NCBI RefSeq assembly: GCF_023208195.1
Contig: NZ_CP060034.1
Coordinates: 930,001-994,000, forward strand
Direction: 5' to 3'
Length of the DNA: 64,000 nucleotides
From: Nocardioides sp. InS609-2
GTDB lineage: Bacteria; Actinomycetota; Actinomycetes; Propionibacteriales; Nocardioidaceae
Shown: in pieces, positions 34,728 through 46,466 of the stretch
How the letters are laid out: each line of letters starts with the position of its first letter
Numbering within the stretch: the stretch's first letter is position 1
Program-made: the position numbers and the translations under genes
Notes under the pieces: model-generated
Databases searched by the model: none
The model's input: the letters and a program-made list of their open reading frames with translations, nothing else
Told to the model about the DNA's origin: nothing

Positions 34728-35925
34728 CGTCGCTCCGCGCGCCCACCCCGCTGACCTCCCGGTAGTGGCGCACCAGCAGCTCGTTGACCCGCAGCCACGA
34801 CCGCCCCTCGACGCTGCGCCGGGCACTGCGGCTCATCCGGAGCCGCAGCATCGGGTCGTCCTTGAGCGTCATGACGTACGACGCGAGCTCGGCGGCGTCG
34901 CCGGGTGCGTAGAGGTAGCCGGCGACCCCGTCGTCGATCACGTCGATCGGGCCACCCGCCCGCGGTGCGACCGCCGGCACACCCGACGCGAGCGCCTCCT
35001 GCGCGGACTGGCAGTAGGTCTCGTGCCGGCCGGTGTGCACGAAGACGTCGAGACTCGCGTACGCCGCGGACAGCTCGGCGCCGTGCAGGACGCCGAGGAA
35101 GGCGGCGTTCGGGAGCAGGGCACGCAGCCGCGCCTCCTCCGGTCCGGCACCGACGAGCACCAGCCGCACGCCCGGTGTGGCATCCAGTGGCGCCAGCAGC
35201 TCGAGCTCCTTCTCGGGCGCCAGCCGGCCGACGTACCCGACGAGCAGCTCGGCGCCGGGCGCGAGCCGTTCGCGCAACGCCACGGACCGGTGCCGCGGGT
35301 CGAACTGCACGAGGTCGACGCCACGCGGCCAGCGACCGAGGTTCGGGATCCCCATCGCCTCCAGCTGCGCCAGGCTGGCGGTCGAGGGCACGAGCGTGCG
35401 GTCGACAACCGTGTGGACGCGCCGGGTCAGGGCCGTCATCGCAGCGGCACCGCCGGGCACGCCGTACTGCTGGGCGAAGCCGACCAGGTCGGTCTGGTAG
35501 ATCGCAACCGCCGGGATGCCGAGCTCACGCGCCGCACGCGCCGCCTGGTGACCGAGAGTTGCGGGCGAGGCGATGTGTACGACGTCGGGCCGGAACCGCA
35601 GCATCGTGGCCCGCAGACGCCGCCGGGTCTCGAGACCGATCCGGAAGTCGCGGTAGAACGGCAGGCTGGTGCCACGTGCGTGCGTGACCGGGAACCCGGC
35701 GTACGTCGCGGGGCCGGTGGGCGCGACCAGCTCCGCCTCGTGGCCCTCGGCCGCGAGGTGCTCGAGCACGCGACGTACGGAGTTGGTCACGCCGTTGACC
35801 TGCGGCAGGAACGACTCTGAGACCACCAGCACACGCAACGGCGCAGTCGGTGAGTGAATCGGTAGGCGCAGCAGTGTCGCTGCGTCGTGGGCCTGCCTGC
35901 GTCGTGCCAGCGAGGTGAGCGCCAT
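34714..35925 (-). CDS. GT4 glycosyltransferase (MgtA/PimB-like)
   Basis: This 403-residue retaining GT-B glycosyltransferase has an N-terminal acceptor domain with VLVVSESFLPQVNGVTNSV and HIASPATLG, and a C-terminal nucleotide-sugar domain with VGYVGRLAPEKELELL and RHETYCQSAQEALASGVPAVAPRAGGP. The last is the E-x7-E donor motif with H in place of the usual P/S context. Close relatives add mannose or glucuronate to glycolipids in actinobacteria. The acceptor here is not known. The ATG at 35925 has TAGCGT 7 nt upstream and no ribosome binding site. Confidence 0.9.
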   Translation of the reverse strand: MALTSLARRRQAHDAATLLRLPIHSPTAPLRVLVVSESFLPQVNGVTNSVRRVLEHLAAEGHEAELVAPTGPATYAGFPVTHARGTSLPFYRDFRIGLETRRRLRATMLRFRPDVVHIASPATLGHQAARAARELGIPAVAIYQTDLVGFAQQYGVPGGAAAMTALTRRVHTVVDRTLVPSTASLAQLEAMGIPNLGRWPRGVDLVQFDPRHRSVALRERLAPGAELLVGYVGRLAPEKELELLAPLDATPGVRLVLVGAGPEEARLRALLPNAAFLGVLHGAELSAAYASLDVFVHTGRHETYCQSAQEALASGVPAVAPRAGGPIDVIDDGVAGYLYAPGDAAELASYVMTLKDDPMLRLRMSRSARRSVEGRSWLRVNELLVRHYREVSGVGARSDVRAS

Positions 35926-35932
35926 GCCTCCG

Positions 35933-35938
35933 ACGCTA
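35933..35938 (-). promoter_or_regulatory. -10 element, leaderless promoter of the glycosyltransferase
   Basis: TAGCGT on the minus strand lies 7 nt upstream of the ATG at 35925. Confidence 0.5.
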
Positions 35939-36065
35939 GGAACCCACTTCGAACACCCGCCGATGTCGTCGTGGACGACACGTGAACGGCGGCCGTCGGC
36001 TCGCTGCGTCCTAAATGGACTCGCTCGCTCGAGGCGGCCAGCAGGGTGCGGTCACGATCGAGAGC

Positions 36066-37208
36066 TCACTCAGCAGCGGCGAGCTGCCCGCAGGCCCCGT
36101 CGATCTCGCGGCCACGTGTGTCGCGCACCGTGGTCGAGATGCCCTTGGCCTCGAGGCGGCGCACGAACTCGCGCTCGTCCTTGGGGTCGCTGGCGGTCCA
36201 CTTCGAGCCGGGTGTCGGGTTGAGCGGGATCAGGTTGACGTGCACCCAGCCCCAGTCGCCGTAGGAGTTGAGTACGTCGCCGAGCAGGTCGGCACGGTGG
36301 GCCTGGTCGTTGATGCCGCGCATCATGGCGTACTCGATCGAGACCCGGCGCTTGGTCTTCTCGGCGTAGTGCCACGCAGCCTCGACCGTCTCGGCCACCG
36401 AGTAGCGGGTGTTGATCGGCACGAGCTCGTTGCGCAGCTCGTCGTCGGGGGCGTGCAGGCTGAGCGCGAGCGTCACCGGGATGCCCTCGTCGGTGAGCTG
36501 GTTGATGCGTGGCACGAGACCGACCGTCGACACGGTGATGCCGCGGGCGCTCATGCCGAGGCCGGCGGGGCTGGGGTCGACGAGTCGGCGTACGGCGCCG
36601 ATCACGGCCTTGTAGTTGGCGAGCGGCTCGCCCATGCCCATGAACACGACGTTGGAGACGCGGCCCGGGCCACCCGGGACCTCGCCGCGGGCCATCGACC
36701 GGGCACCGGCGACGACCTGTTCGACGATCTCGGCGGTAGACATGTTGCGCTGGAGGCCGCCCTGGCCGGTGGCGCAGAACGGGCAGGCCATGCCGCAGCC
36801 GGCCTGGCTCGAGACGCAGACGGTGGCCCGGTCGGGGTAGCGCATCAACACCGACTCGACCAGCGCGCCGTCGAAGAGCTTCCAGAGCGTCTTGCGGGTG
36901 GTGCCCTTGTCGGCCTCGAGCGTGCGCAGCGGCGTCATCAGCGTCGGCAGGAGCGTCGAGACCAGCTCCTCGCGCTGGGCAGCCGGCAGGTCGGTCATCT
37001 GCGCGGGGTCGTCGACCAACCGCGCGAAGTAGTGCGTCGAGAGCTGCTTGGCACGGAAGCCGGGCAGCCCGGCCTCGACCAGCAGCTCCTTGCGGCCCGC
37101 CTCATCGAGGTCGGCGAGGTGGCGGGGAGGCTTCTTGCGGCCACGGGGCTCGTCGAAGACGAGCGTGAGCGGGGTCGTGCCCTCAGCGGGCGTGGGTGTC
37201 TCGGACAT
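36066..37208 (-). CDS. rlmN: 23S rRNA/tRNA adenosine C2-methyltransferase
   Basis: This 380-residue radical SAM enzyme methylates A2503 of 23S rRNA and A37 of some tRNAs. The cluster motif CGMACPFC gives the three Cys ligands. Other marks are [18 protein letters not shown] [38 protein letters not shown] and the C-terminal catalytic Cys in DGACGQL. The ATG at 37208 (MSETPTP) is used; the longer reading extends into unrelated sequence. In related genomes it lies between cdsA and dxr. Here it is isolated between two accessory blocks. Confidence 0.96.
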   Translation of the reverse strand: MSETPTPAEGTTPLTLVFDEPRGRKKPPRHLADLDEAGRKELLVEAGLPGFRAKQLSTHYFARLVDDPAQMTDLPAAQREELVSTLLPTLMTPLRTLEADKGTTRKTLWKLFDGALVESVLMRYPDRATVCVSSQAGCGMACPFCATGQGGLQRNMSTAEIVEQVVAGARSMARGEVPGGPGRVSNVVFMGMGEPLANYKAVIGAVRRLVDPSPAGLGMSARGITVSTVGLVPRINQLTDEGIPVTLALSLHAPDDELRNELVPINTRYSVAETVEAAWHYAEKTKRRVSIEYAMMRGINDQAHRADLLGDVLNSYGDWGWVHVNLIPLNPTPGSKWTASDPKDEREFVRRLEAKGISTTVRDTRGREIDGACGQLAAAE

Positions 37209-37269
37209 CAGGTAGCCAGTCTCCCACCGACGCGGTGGCCGCGGCGAACCCCCCGACCACCTCGGCCTG

Positions 37270-38988
37270 TCACGTGAGCGGCACCACGTCGGCCGCGCCC
37301 AGCCGGGCAGCGTCGGCAGTCGCGTCGTCGGGCATCTGCTGGCTCTCCCGCTCTGCCGCGACGCGCATGCGGTAGTGCTCGATCTCGAGCGCGGTCTGCT
37401 CGTCGCTCCAGCCGAGCACGCCACCCACCAGCTCCGCCACCTCGTCGACCGCGCCGACACCGCGGTCGAACGTCTCGATCGAGAGCCGGATCCGCCGGGT
37501 GAGGACGTCGTCGAGGTGCCGGGCACCCTCGTGGCTGGCGGCGTACACGGCCTCCACCCTCAGGTAGTCGGTGGCCCCCGTCAGCGGCTCCCCGAGCGAC
37601 GCATCCTCGGACACCATCGCCAGCACCTCGTGGATCAGTGAGCCGTAGCGCTTGAGCAGGTGCTCGATCCATACCTCGTGCAGCCCCGAGCTGGCGGCCA
37701 GCACGTGGCGGGAGTTGAGCAGCGCCTGGTAGCCCTCGGCACCCAGCAACGGGATGTTCTCGGTCACCGACGCCGAGACCTTGCGGTCGAACTGAGAGGA
37801 GAGGCCGAAGACGGCCTCGTCGACGGCATCCTTGGCCATGATCCGGTACGTCGTGTACTTGCCGCCCGCGACGACGACCAGCCCGGGCGCCGGGTGACCC
37901 ACCGCGTGCTCGCGCGACAGCTTCGAGGTCGCGTCGGACTCGCCCTCGAGCAGCGGACGCAGGCCGGCGTACACCCCCTCCACGTCGGAGTGGGTGAGCG
38001 GCACCTCCAGGACCCGGTTGACGTGCTCGAGCAGGTAGTCGATGTCGGCCTCGCTCGCCGCGGGATGGGCCTTGTCGAGCGCCCAGTCGGTGTCGGTGGT
38101 GCCGATGATCCAGTGCCGCCCCCACGGAATGACGAACAGCACGGACTTCTCGGTGCGCAGGATGATCCCGACCTCGGAACGGATCCGGTCCTTGGGGACG
38201 ACCAGGTGGATGCCCTTGCTGGCGCGCACGTGGAACTGCCCGCGCTGGCCGCCGAGTGCCTGCGTCTCGTCGGTCCATACGCCCGTCGCGTTGACGATCT
38301 GCCTCGCCCGGATCGTGACCGTGGTGTCGTTCTCGAGATCCCGGACGACCGCGCCGGTCACCCGCTCGCCCTCGCGAAGCAGCTCGACCACCCGCGCCCG
38401 TGAGGCGACGTGAGCGCCGTAGGCCGCCGCGGTCCGGGCGATGAACATCGTGTGCCGGGCGTCGTCGACCTGCGCGTCGTAGTACTTGAGCGCACCGACC
38501 AAAGCGTCCTTGCGCAGCGACGGCGCCAGCTTCCGGGCGCCACGACGGGTCAGGTGCTGGTGCATCGGCACCCCCGCGCGGCCCGAGACCCTGCTCATCG
38601 CGTCGTACAGCGCAACGCCGGAGCCAGCGTAGAAGCGCTCCCACCACCGGTGCTGGAGCGGGTAGAGGAACGCGACCGGGTGCACCAGGTGGGGTGCCAG
38701 CTCCCGCATCAGCAGGCCGCGCTCCTTGAGGGCCTCGGCGACCAGCCGGAAGTCCAGCATCTCGAGGTAGCGCAGGCCGCCGTGCACGAGCTTGCTCGAG
38801 CGGCTGGACGTGCCCGACGCGAAGTCGCGCGCCTCGACCAGGCCGACCTTCAGGCCACGGGTGGCAGCGTCCAACGCACTGCCGGCGCCCACCACGCCGC
38901 CCCCGATGACGAGGATGTCCAGCTCCTCGGTGGCCATCTGCTGCAGGGACTGCTCACGGAACTCGGGCGAGAGCGCGATGGACCTCAT
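37270..38988 (-). CDS. glpD: Aerobic glycerol-3-phosphate dehydrogenase
   Basis: This 572-residue membrane-associated flavoenzyme oxidises glycerol 3-phosphate to dihydroxyacetone phosphate and feeds the quinone pool. It has the FAD-binding loop [20 protein letters not shown], the conserved [19 protein letters not shown] and [14 protein letters not shown]. The C-terminal GlpD accessory domain is present. It is the third gene of glpF-glpK-glpD, 54 nt downstream of glpK. Confidence 0.95.
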   Translation of the reverse strand: MRSIALSPEFREQSLQQMATEELDILVIGGGVVGAGSALDAATRGLKVGLVEARDFASGTSSRSSKLVHGGLRYLEMLDFRLVAEALKERGLLMRELAPHLVHPVAFLYPLQHRWWERFYAGSGVALYDAMSRVSGRAGVPMHQHLTRRGARKLAPSLRKDALVGALKYYDAQVDDARHTMFIARTAAAYGAHVASRARVVELLREGERVTGAVVRDLENDTTVTIRARQIVNATGVWTDETQALGGQRGQFHVRASKGIHLVVPKDRIRSEVGIILRTEKSVLFVIPWGRHWIIGTTDTDWALDKAHPAASEADIDYLLEHVNRVLEVPLTHSDVEGVYAGLRPLLEGESDATSKLSREHAVGHPAPGLVVVAGGKYTTYRIMAKDAVDEAVFGLSSQFDRKVSASVTENIPLLGAEGYQALLNSRHVLAASSGLHEVWIEHLLKRYGSLIHEVLAMVSEDASLGEPLTGATDYLRVEAVYAASHEGARHLDDVLTRRIRLSIETFDRGVGAVDEVAELVGGVLGWSDEQTALEIEHYRMRVAAERESQQMPDDATADAARLGAADVVPLT

Positions 38989-39042
38989 GCGAGGGAACCT
39001 CTTCCTGGTGTGTGCTGGTGGCCTTGCCTGCGACGCTGTGGC

Positions 39043-40560
<1,518 letters not shown>

Positions 40561-40599
40561 GGGTGTCTCCTAGTCGGTGTTCGGTGCTGGCGCTGGTGC

Positions 40600-41421
40600 T
40601 CAGGCATTCGCGAGGGGCTCACTGACCGCCACGTCCTCACTCTCCTCCTCCGTGAGGTGGTTCTCGATGAGGAACTTGAAGAGCCCGCCTCCGACCAGGC
40701 CTCCGATGATCGGTGCGACGATCGGCAACCAGAAGTAGAGATCACCGTTCTGGTCGCTCATCGCTCCGCCGTAGCCCGTCATCAGGGAGGCGATCCGCGG
40801 GCCGAAGTCGCGCGCCGGGTTGATGGCGTAGCCCGCGTTGGCACCGAAGGCCATGCCGATCCCGACCACGAGAAGCCCCACGACGACCGGGCCGAGGTTG
40901 GCCATCGGCGGGTTGTTCCAGGCCGTCGTGAGCGCGAAGATGACGAACACGAGGATCGCCGTGCCGACGACCTGGTCGAGGAATGCTGTGGGGATGCCGA
41001 CCCCGTCGCCGCCGTTGCCGGGCAGCGTGGAGAAGATGCCCTGGGTGGCGATGGTGTGGTCAGGGTCGATGGTCGCGATCAGGTCGGCGTACGTCGCCCG
41101 CACGATCAGCGCTCCGACGAACGCCCCGAGCGTCTGCGCGGCCGCGTACGGCAGCACCTTGCGCCACGAGAAGCCCTTGAACGCGGCGAGTGCGACCGTC
41201 ACCGCCGGGTTGAGGTGCGCGCCGGAAAGCCGGGCTGCGGTGTAGACACCGAGGGTGACGCCGAGGCCCCAGGCCCAGGCGATCGAGTCGTGGTCGCCGA
41301 GACTGCCGTCGCTGCTCGTCACGACCTGGGCGACCACTCCGGTGCCGAACAGGATGATGATCATCGTTCCGGCGAACTCCGCGCACAGCTCTCCGACGAG
41401 CTGGTTCTTTCCACTGCTCAT
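40600..41421 (-). CDS. glpF: Glycerol facilitator, aquaglyceroporin
   Basis: This 273-residue MIP channel has six membrane segments and both NPA boxes (HLNPAVT and AINPARDFGPR). The Asp after the second NPA box (NPARD) is typical of the glycerol-conducting class. GGAGGAG 8 nt upstream fixes the ATG at 41421. It leads the glpF-K-D operon and is divergent from the IclR regulator. Confidence 0.94.
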   Translation of the reverse strand: MSSGKNQLVGELCAEFAGTMIIILFGTGVVAQVVTSSDGSLGDHDSIAWAWGLGVTLGVYTAARLSGAHLNPAVTVALAAFKGFSWRKVLPYAAAQTLGAFVGALIVRATYADLIATIDPDHTIATQGIFSTLPGNGGDGVGIPTAFLDQVVGTAILVFVIFALTTAWNNPPMANLGPVVVGLLVVGIGMAFGANAGYAINPARDFGPRIASLMTGYGGAMSDQNGDLYFWLPIVAPIIGGLVGGGLFKFLIENHLTEEESEDVAVSEPLANA

Positions 41422-41507
41422 GTCACTCTCCTCCGCTAGGCGCTCGTGGCGCACGTCACAGACTGTCCCGTGGGCCGCGCCCCCGCCAGCCCATCCGTTC
41501 GACGATG

Positions 41508-41519
41508 GCGAACGTTCGC
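41508..41519. promoter_or_regulatory. Perfect palindrome GCGAACGTTCGC in the glpF / iclR gap
   Basis: This 12-bp perfect palindrome lies in the 130-bp divergent gap, flanked on both sides by GACGATG. IclR-type regulators of glycerol genes bind such palindromes, so this is a likely operator for both directions. Confidence 0.5.
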
Positions 41520-41551
41520 ACGACGATGTCGCACGCTGGCAGGATGGCGGG

Positions 41552-42310
41552 ATGGCCGGTCAGATTCAGTCCATCGAACGAGCCGCGGCGCTGCTGCACA
41601 TCCTCGGCGCCGTACCCGACCCGATCCCGCTCGCGGAGCTGGCCCGATTGCTGGAGCTGCCGAAGAGCACCGTCCACGGCATCGTCCGGACCCTCTGCGC
41701 CGTCGGCTTCGCCGTGCAGCAGCCCGGCTCGGGCCACTACTCCCTCGGCAGCGGCCTGACCGAGCTCGGTCAGCAGGTCGACCCACACCTGCTGCGCTCG
41801 CGCGCGATCAACTGGGCCGACGGACTGGCGGCCCACACGGGCCTGGAGGTGCACCTGGGGGTGCTGAAAGGCCCCTCGGTCCAACTCATCGGCCATGTGT
41901 TCCGGCCCGACGGGTCGCCGCAGAGGCTCCGGGTCGGCGAGCTGCAGCCGGCACACGCCACGGCCCTGGGCCAGGCGCTCCTCGCGTGGTCACCGACGGC
42001 CTCACGCGTCCACGAGCTCGAGCTGACGTCGTACACGCAGAACACCCCGAGCACCCGCGTCGCGCTCGTCCGGACCCTGCAGCAGGTACGTCGTCAGGGG
42101 TGGGCGTGCGTCGACGGCGCCTTCCGACCCGGATCGGCCGGGCTGGCCGCACCCATCCGCCACCACGTCGGCATCGGCGTGGGGGCCATGGCCGTGAGCG
42201 GGCCGCGTGACCGGCTGCTGCAGGCGTCCGGGGCACCCCGCGAGGGCCTGGTCGAGCAGGTCGTGGCCGCTGCCGACGCCACGGCGAACATGCTCCAGGA
42301 CCGGCTGTGA
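41552..42310 (+). CDS. IclR-family regulator of glycerol genes
   Basis: This 252-residue protein has an N-terminal winged helix (SIERAAALLHILGAVPDPIPLAELARLLELPKSTVHGIVRTL) and a C-terminal effector domain (about 80-245) with the family marks HATALGQALLAW and GLAAPIRHHVGIGVGAMAVSGP. AGGA 7 nt upstream supports the ATG at 41552. It overlaps the second glycerol kinase by 4 nt (GTGA) and is divergent from glpF. GylR of Streptomyces is the closest named parallel by context. Confidence 0.9.
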   Translation: MAGQIQSIERAAALLHILGAVPDPIPLAELARLLELPKSTVHGIVRTLCAVGFAVQQPGSGHYSLGSGLTELGQQVDPHLLRSRAINWADGLAAHTGLEVHLGVLKGPSVQLIGHVFRPDGSPQRLRVGELQPAHATALGQALLAWSPTASRVHELELTSYTQNTPSTRVALVRTLQQVRRQGWACVDGAFRPGSAGLAAPIRHHVGIGVGAMAVSGPRDRLLQASGAPREGLVEQVVAAADATANMLQDRL

Positions 42311-43836
42311 CGGGCCGCGCCCGCTACGTCGCGGCCATCGACCAGGGCACGACCTCGACCCGTTGCCTCATCTTCGACCACGCGGGCCGGATGGTGTCGG
42401 TCGCCCAGCACGAGCACACACAGCACTTCCCGCAGCCGGGCTGGGCCGAGCACGACGCCACCGAGATCTGGGGCAACACCCTGCGTGTCCTCCCCGAGGC
42501 CCTGTCGGTCGCGGGCCTGGAGGTCACCGATATCGCTAGCGTGGGGATCGCCAACCAGCGAGAGACGACGGTGGTGTGGGACCGGTCCACAGGTCGCCCG
42601 GTGGCCCGTGCAATCACCTGGCAGGACACCCGCACCAGTGAGCTGGTGAGGGAGATGAACCGCGGCCCGCAAGCTGCCCTGTTCCAGGAGGTGTGCGGGC
42701 TCACGCCCGCGGGCTACTTCGCCGCACCGAGGCTGCGCTGGTTGCTGGACCACGTCCCCGGGCTCCAGCGCCGTGCCAGGAACGGCGAGCTCGCCTTCGG
42801 AACGATCGAGAGCTGGCTGATCTGGAACCTCACCGGCGGTCCGCACGGTGGCGTCCACATCACCGACACCACGAACGCAAGCCGCACGATGCTGATGGAC
42901 ATCCGCAGCCTCTCGTGGGACCAGCGCCTGCTCGACGCCCTCGACATCCCCGTCGAGCTGCTGCCGGAGATCCGGCCCAACGCACAGGTCTACGGCACCT
43001 GCACCGTCGGCCTGCCCGGGGTACCTATCGGCGGTGCCTTCGGCGACCAGCAGGCCGCGCTCTTCGGCCAGACCTGCTTCGCCGAGGGCGAGGCCAAGTG
43101 CACCTACGGCACCGGCGCCTTCTTGCTGTTGAACACCGGCAACACGATCACGCCCTCCTCCAGCGGCCTGCTCTCGACCGTTGCCTACGCCCTCGAGGGG
43201 CAGCCTCCCGTCTACGCCACCGAGGGCTCCATCGCGGTTGCCGGCGCCCTGGTCCAGTGGTTCCGCGACGCGCTCGAGATGATCAGCTCCGCGCCGGAGA
43301 TCGAGACACTCGCGCTACGGGTCGAGGACAACGGCGGCTGCTACATCGTGCCGGCCTTCGCCGGACTCTTCGCCCCGCGCTGGCAGCCCGATGCACGGGG
43401 CGTCGTGGTCGGTCTCACGTCGTACGTCACGAAGGCACACCTGGCCCGTGCCGTCCTGGAGGCGACGGCCTGGCAGACCTGCGAGGTCGTGGAGGCGATG
43501 AACGCCGACTCGGGCACGGCCTTCACCCGGCTGCGCGTCGACGGCGGGATGACCTCCAACCACCTCCTCATGCAGATGGTCTCGGACGTGCTGGCGGTGC
43601 CCGTCGAGCGCCCCCTGGTCTCGGAGTCGGTCTCCCTAGGGGCGGCCTACGCCGCCGGGCTCGCCGTCGGCTACTGGCCCGACCTAGAGGGGTTGCGCGA
43701 CAACTGGCGCAGCGCAGCGGTCTGGGAGCCGTCGATGAGCGAACCCGTACGCCGTCGCGGTCGCGCCGCGTGGGACCGCGCCGTGGAGCGCACTCTGCGG
43801 TGGGAGGTCGACGACGCGCCTCCGGTGCGGGCCTGA
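42307..43836 (+). CDS. glpK: Glycerol kinase 2 (paralogue coupled to the IclR regulator)
   Basis: This 509-residue FGGY kinase has [51 protein letters not shown] and RVDGGMTSNHLLMQMVSDVL. It is clearly homologous to glycerol kinase 1 but diverged throughout, with KC in place of KN before TYGTG. The GTG start overlaps the IclR stop. It could phosphorylate glycerol under different control or act on another polyol. Confidence 0.92.
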   Translation: MTGRARYVAAIDQGTTSTRCLIFDHAGRMVSVAQHEHTQHFPQPGWAEHDATEIWGNTLRVLPEALSVAGLEVTDIASVGIANQRETTVVWDRSTGRPVARAITWQDTRTSELVREMNRGPQAALFQEVCGLTPAGYFAAPRLRWLLDHVPGLQRRARNGELAFGTIESWLIWNLTGGPHGGVHITDTTNASRTMLMDIRSLSWDQRLLDALDIPVELLPEIRPNAQVYGTCTVGLPGVPIGGAFGDQQAALFGQTCFAEGEAKCTYGTGAFLLLNTGNTITPSSSGLLSTVAYALEGQPPVYATEGSIAVAGALVQWFRDALEMISSAPEIETLALRVEDNGGCYIVPAFAGLFAPRWQPDARGVVVGLTSYVTKAHLARAVLEATAWQTCEVVEAMNADSGTAFTRLRVDGGMTSNHLLMQMVSDVLAVPVERPLVSESVSLGAAYAAGLAVGYWPDLEGLRDNWRSAAVWEPSMSEPVRRRGRAAWDRAVERTLRWEVDDAPPVRA

Positions 43837-43864
43837 CCCGGTGTCCGCGCTCTGGTGTCCGTGC

Positions 43865-44239
43865 TCAGGCGTCGTAGCGGACCATGAAGTAGAGCACCAG
43901 CGAGGAAACGCCGAGCACCACCAGCGCGGTGAGCACCATGCCGATGACCATGAAGACGCCGAACCGCCGGGTCTTCCGCTTGGCCAGCAGCGCGATCGGC
44001 ACCACCAGGGCGATGGCGACCAGCGGGAAGAGCTTCTCGGCGGTGTCATAGGGGAAGACCAGGCGCAGGATTCCTGCGAACGCACCGGGCACGGCGGTGA
44101 CGAAGAGCATGCCCGTGAAGAAGCCCATCAGCGCCGAGAAGGTGGGATGGCTGTGGTGCCACCAGTCGAGAGGCGACTTCCGGTCGGTTCCACCGTCGAC
44201 GTCGTGGTCGGGGGCACGGTCCGACTGCTCGGTGGTCAT
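43865..44239 (-). CDS. Small membrane protein of unknown function
   Basis: The 124-residue product has an acidic N-terminus and three predicted membrane segments (about 36-58, 70-86 and 93-116). No motif was recognised. The ATG at 44239 has TAGGAT 6 nt upstream inside the end of the phosphatase gene, suggesting a leaderless transcript. It converges on glycerol kinase 2. Confidence 0.68.
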   Translation of the reverse strand: MTTEQSDRAPDHDVDGGTDRKSPLDWWHHSHPTFSALMGFFTGMLFVTAVPGAFAGILRLVFPYDTAEKLFPLVAIALVVPIALLAKRKTRRFGVFMVIGMVLTALVVLGVSSLVLYFMVRYDA

Positions 44240-44245
44240 GACGCG

Positions 44246-44251
44246 ATCCTA
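44246..44251 (-). promoter_or_regulatory. -10 element, leaderless promoter of the small membrane protein
   Basis: TAGGAT on the minus strand lies 6 nt before the ATG at 44239. Confidence 0.45.
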
Positions 44252-44785
44252 GGTCGCAAAGGGCTCGTCGAGCCGGATCAGGTCCGGCATGGCGAGCGCC
44301 TGCCACGCATCGAGATCCGGCTCCGCGTCCGTGAGCTCCGCGACGAGCACCGTCCAGGCCGTGCCGTGCCCGACCAGCACCACGTCGTCTTCGCCCAGCG
44401 TGGCCACGACCGGCCGCACCGCTGCGACGACCCGGCACCGGCACTCGGCCAACGGCTCCCACCCGTCGTACGCCGGCACGTCGGGCTCTGCGAAGGCCCG
44501 GCGCACCGTTGCGTCGAAGTCGTCGAAGTCGTCAATCCAGTCCGTGGAGTCGCGACGGTGCTCGGCCAGATCATCGATGACGCCCACCTGCGAGTCCGTC
44601 AGCAGGGCCGCCGTGCCGATGGCCTTGGGCTCCGGCGAGCTGAACCAGGCGGCTCGCGCGGGCAGACGCCCGGACTCGCGCAGGGCCCAGATGTCGTCGT
44701 ACCCCTGCGGGTCGAGCTCCCAGGTGTGCGCCGGCATCGAGGTGTCGACCAGCGGCCGGCCGTGCCGGACGAGGAAGAGGGTCAC
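44249..44785 (-). CDS. Histidine phosphatase-superfamily protein
   Basis: This 178-residue phosphoglycerate-mutase-like phosphatase begins TLFLVRHGRPLVDTS; the RHG His is the phosphate acceptor. A second active-site His is in VVLVGHGTAW and an Arg/Glu pair is in the middle. The GTG at 44785 overlaps the RmlD-like stop (GTGA). Substrate unknown; coupling to a sugar-nucleotide reductase-like gene is suggestive only. Confidence 0.83.
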   Translation of the reverse strand: MTLFLVRHGRPLVDTSMPAHTWELDPQGYDDIWALRESGRLPARAAWFSSPEPKAIGTAALLTDSQVGVIDDLAEHRRDSTDWIDDFDDFDATVRRAFAEPDVPAYDGWEPLAECRCRVVAAVRPVVATLGEDDVVLVGHGTAWTVLVAELTDAEPDLDAWQALAMPDLIRLDEPFAT

Positions 44786-45564
44786 AAGAACTCCGTGGCG
44801 CCGCGCAGCCGGGTGGTCAACAGGCCCGCGGCACGCGTGGAGTCGAGGCGTACGTCGACCGGTCCGCGCACGCCCGCTGCTTCCCGTGACCGGCCGCGCA
44901 GCTGCGTCGGGGCGAGGCCGTCGCGCCGGGCGATCAGGCGGCCCAGGTCGAGCCTGCTCATCGCATCCGCGCCGGCCGCGTGCAGGACGCCTCGGTGGTC
45001 GGACGACGCGAGCTCGACCAGGGCTGCGGCGAGATCCGCGACGTGCACCGGGCACCGCATCTCGTCGTCGAAGAGCGCACCCTCGGCGCCGCCCAACAGG
45101 CTGTGGACCAGACGCTCGTGCGGCGACTGTCCGTCGCCCAGGATCAGCGAGGTGCGGGCGACCACGGCATCAGCGACCATCGCCAGGGTGGCTGTCTCTG
45201 CGGCCGCCTTGGCCGCTCCGTACGGCGTGATCGGATCTGGTGGAGCCGACTCGTCGTAGCGGCCGGAGGCTCCCGAGAAGACGACGTCGGAGGAGACCAG
45301 GACCAGCCTCGCGTCGTACGTCGCGCACGCCCGGGCGACGTGGGCGGCACCCGTCGCGGTCACCGCCCAGTCGGACTGGGCGTAGGCGGTGTGGATCACA
45401 GCCTCCGGCAGGTGGGTGGCGACGAGTCCAGCGACCGCCGCAGCGTCGCGGAGATCGGCGTCCGCACTGCCGACGGCTACGACGTCATGGCCCGCTGACC
45501 GCGCGAGTGTGACGACGTGTCGGCCGAGGTAGCCGGTCCGGCCTCCGGTGACCAGCAGCCGCAT
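44782..45564 (-). CDS. RmlD-like NAD-dependent reductase/epimerase
   Basis: This 260-residue short-chain-type protein has the Rossmann loop MRLLVTGGRTGYLGRHVV and the catalytic Tyr-Lys in TPYGAAKAAAE, with Ser in LVLVSSDVVFSG. It resembles dTDP-4-dehydrorhamnose reductase (RmlD/SDR_a group). No rhamnose genes are nearby. The ATG at 45564 overlaps the cdsA stop (ATGA), and the gene is coupled to the histidine phosphatase downstream. Confidence 0.83.
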   Translation of the reverse strand: MRLLVTGGRTGYLGRHVVTLARSAGHDVVAVGSADADLRDAAAVAGLVATHLPEAVIHTAYAQSDWAVTATGAAHVARACATYDARLVLVSSDVVFSGASGRYDESAPPDPITPYGAAKAAAETATLAMVADAVVARTSLILGDGQSPHERLVHSLLGGAEGALFDDEMRCPVHVADLAAALVELASSDHRGVLHAAGADAMSRLDLGRLIARRDGLAPTQLRGRSREAAGVRGPVDVRLDSTRAAGLLTTRLRGATEFL

Positions 45565-46451
45565 CAGAAGACGAGGTAGTGCAGGAGCAGCCAGATCGGC
45601 GCGACGGTGGCGAGCAGGGAGTCGAGACGGTCCATCAGACCACCGTGGCCGGGGATGACCTGGCTCATGTCCTTGATGCCGAGGTCGCGCTTCATCACCG
45701 ACTCGCACAGGTCGCCCAGGGTTGCCATCACCACAGCGATCAGGCCGAGTGCGACGCCCACCCACCAGTGTCCCTCGAGCAGGTAGACCACGAGCGCCAC
45801 ACCGGCCGCCACGGTGAAGACCAGCGAACCGGCAAAGCCTTCCCACGACTTCTTCGGCGAGATGACCGGGGCCATCGGGTGCCGGCCGAAGAGGACGCCG
45901 GCGATGTAACCGCCGATGTCAGAGGCGATGGTGACCAGGATGAACGTCATGATGGCCTTGACGCCCTCGTCGAAGCGGTCGAAGCCCGTGGCTCCGCCCT
46001 CGGCCAGCAGCAGCGCCACGAACGAGCCCAGGAACGGCACGTAGACGAGGGTGAAGACGGAGGCCGTCGCCGTCTGGACATAGCCGTCGATCCCACGGCG
46101 CAGCAGCCAGAGCATGACGACCAGGGCGGTCACTGCGGTGGCGGTCACCAGCGCGGGCGCGCCCCAGAAGTAGGCCACGACGACCATGACGACACCGCCG
46201 ACCATGAGTGGCTGCTCGGGAAGGTCGATGTTCTTGGCGAGCAGTCCCTGCCGCAGCTCCCAGAGGGCAACGACCACAGCGGCCGCCACGATGAGCATGA
46301 ACGCGGTCTTCCAGACGGCCAGCGACGCCGCGATGGCAGCGAGCAGGACGACGGCGGAGGCGACCGCGGCCGGAAGGTTGCGGCCGGCGCGGCCGTGGTC
46401 CTTGGCCGGAGGTGCGGTCGGCGAGCCGACAGGTGGGGGCGTCTCAGTCAT
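45564..46451 (-). CDS. cdsA: Phosphatidate cytidylyltransferase
   Basis: This 295-residue membrane enzyme makes CDP-diacylglycerol for phospholipid synthesis. It has about eight membrane segments and the complete CdsA signature SVMKRDLGIKDMSQVIPGHGGLMDRLDS near the C-terminus. It follows frr with a 15-nt gap in the rpsB-tsf-pyrH-frr-cdsA series. Confidence 0.96.
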   Translation of the reverse strand: MTETPPPVGSPTAPPAKDHGRAGRNLPAAVASAVVLLAAIAASLAVWKTAFMLIVAAAVVVALWELRQGLLAKNIDLPEQPLMVGGVVMVVVAYFWGAPALVTATAVTALVVMLWLLRRGIDGYVQTATASVFTLVYVPFLGSFVALLLAEGGATGFDRFDEGVKAIMTFILVTIASDIGGYIAGVLFGRHPMAPVISPKKSWEGFAGSLVFTVAAGVALVVYLLEGHWWVGVALGLIAVVMATLGDLCESVMKRDLGIKDMSQVIPGHGGLMDRLDSLLATVAPIWLLLHYLVF

Positions 46452-46466
46452 GGCGGCTCGTCGAGG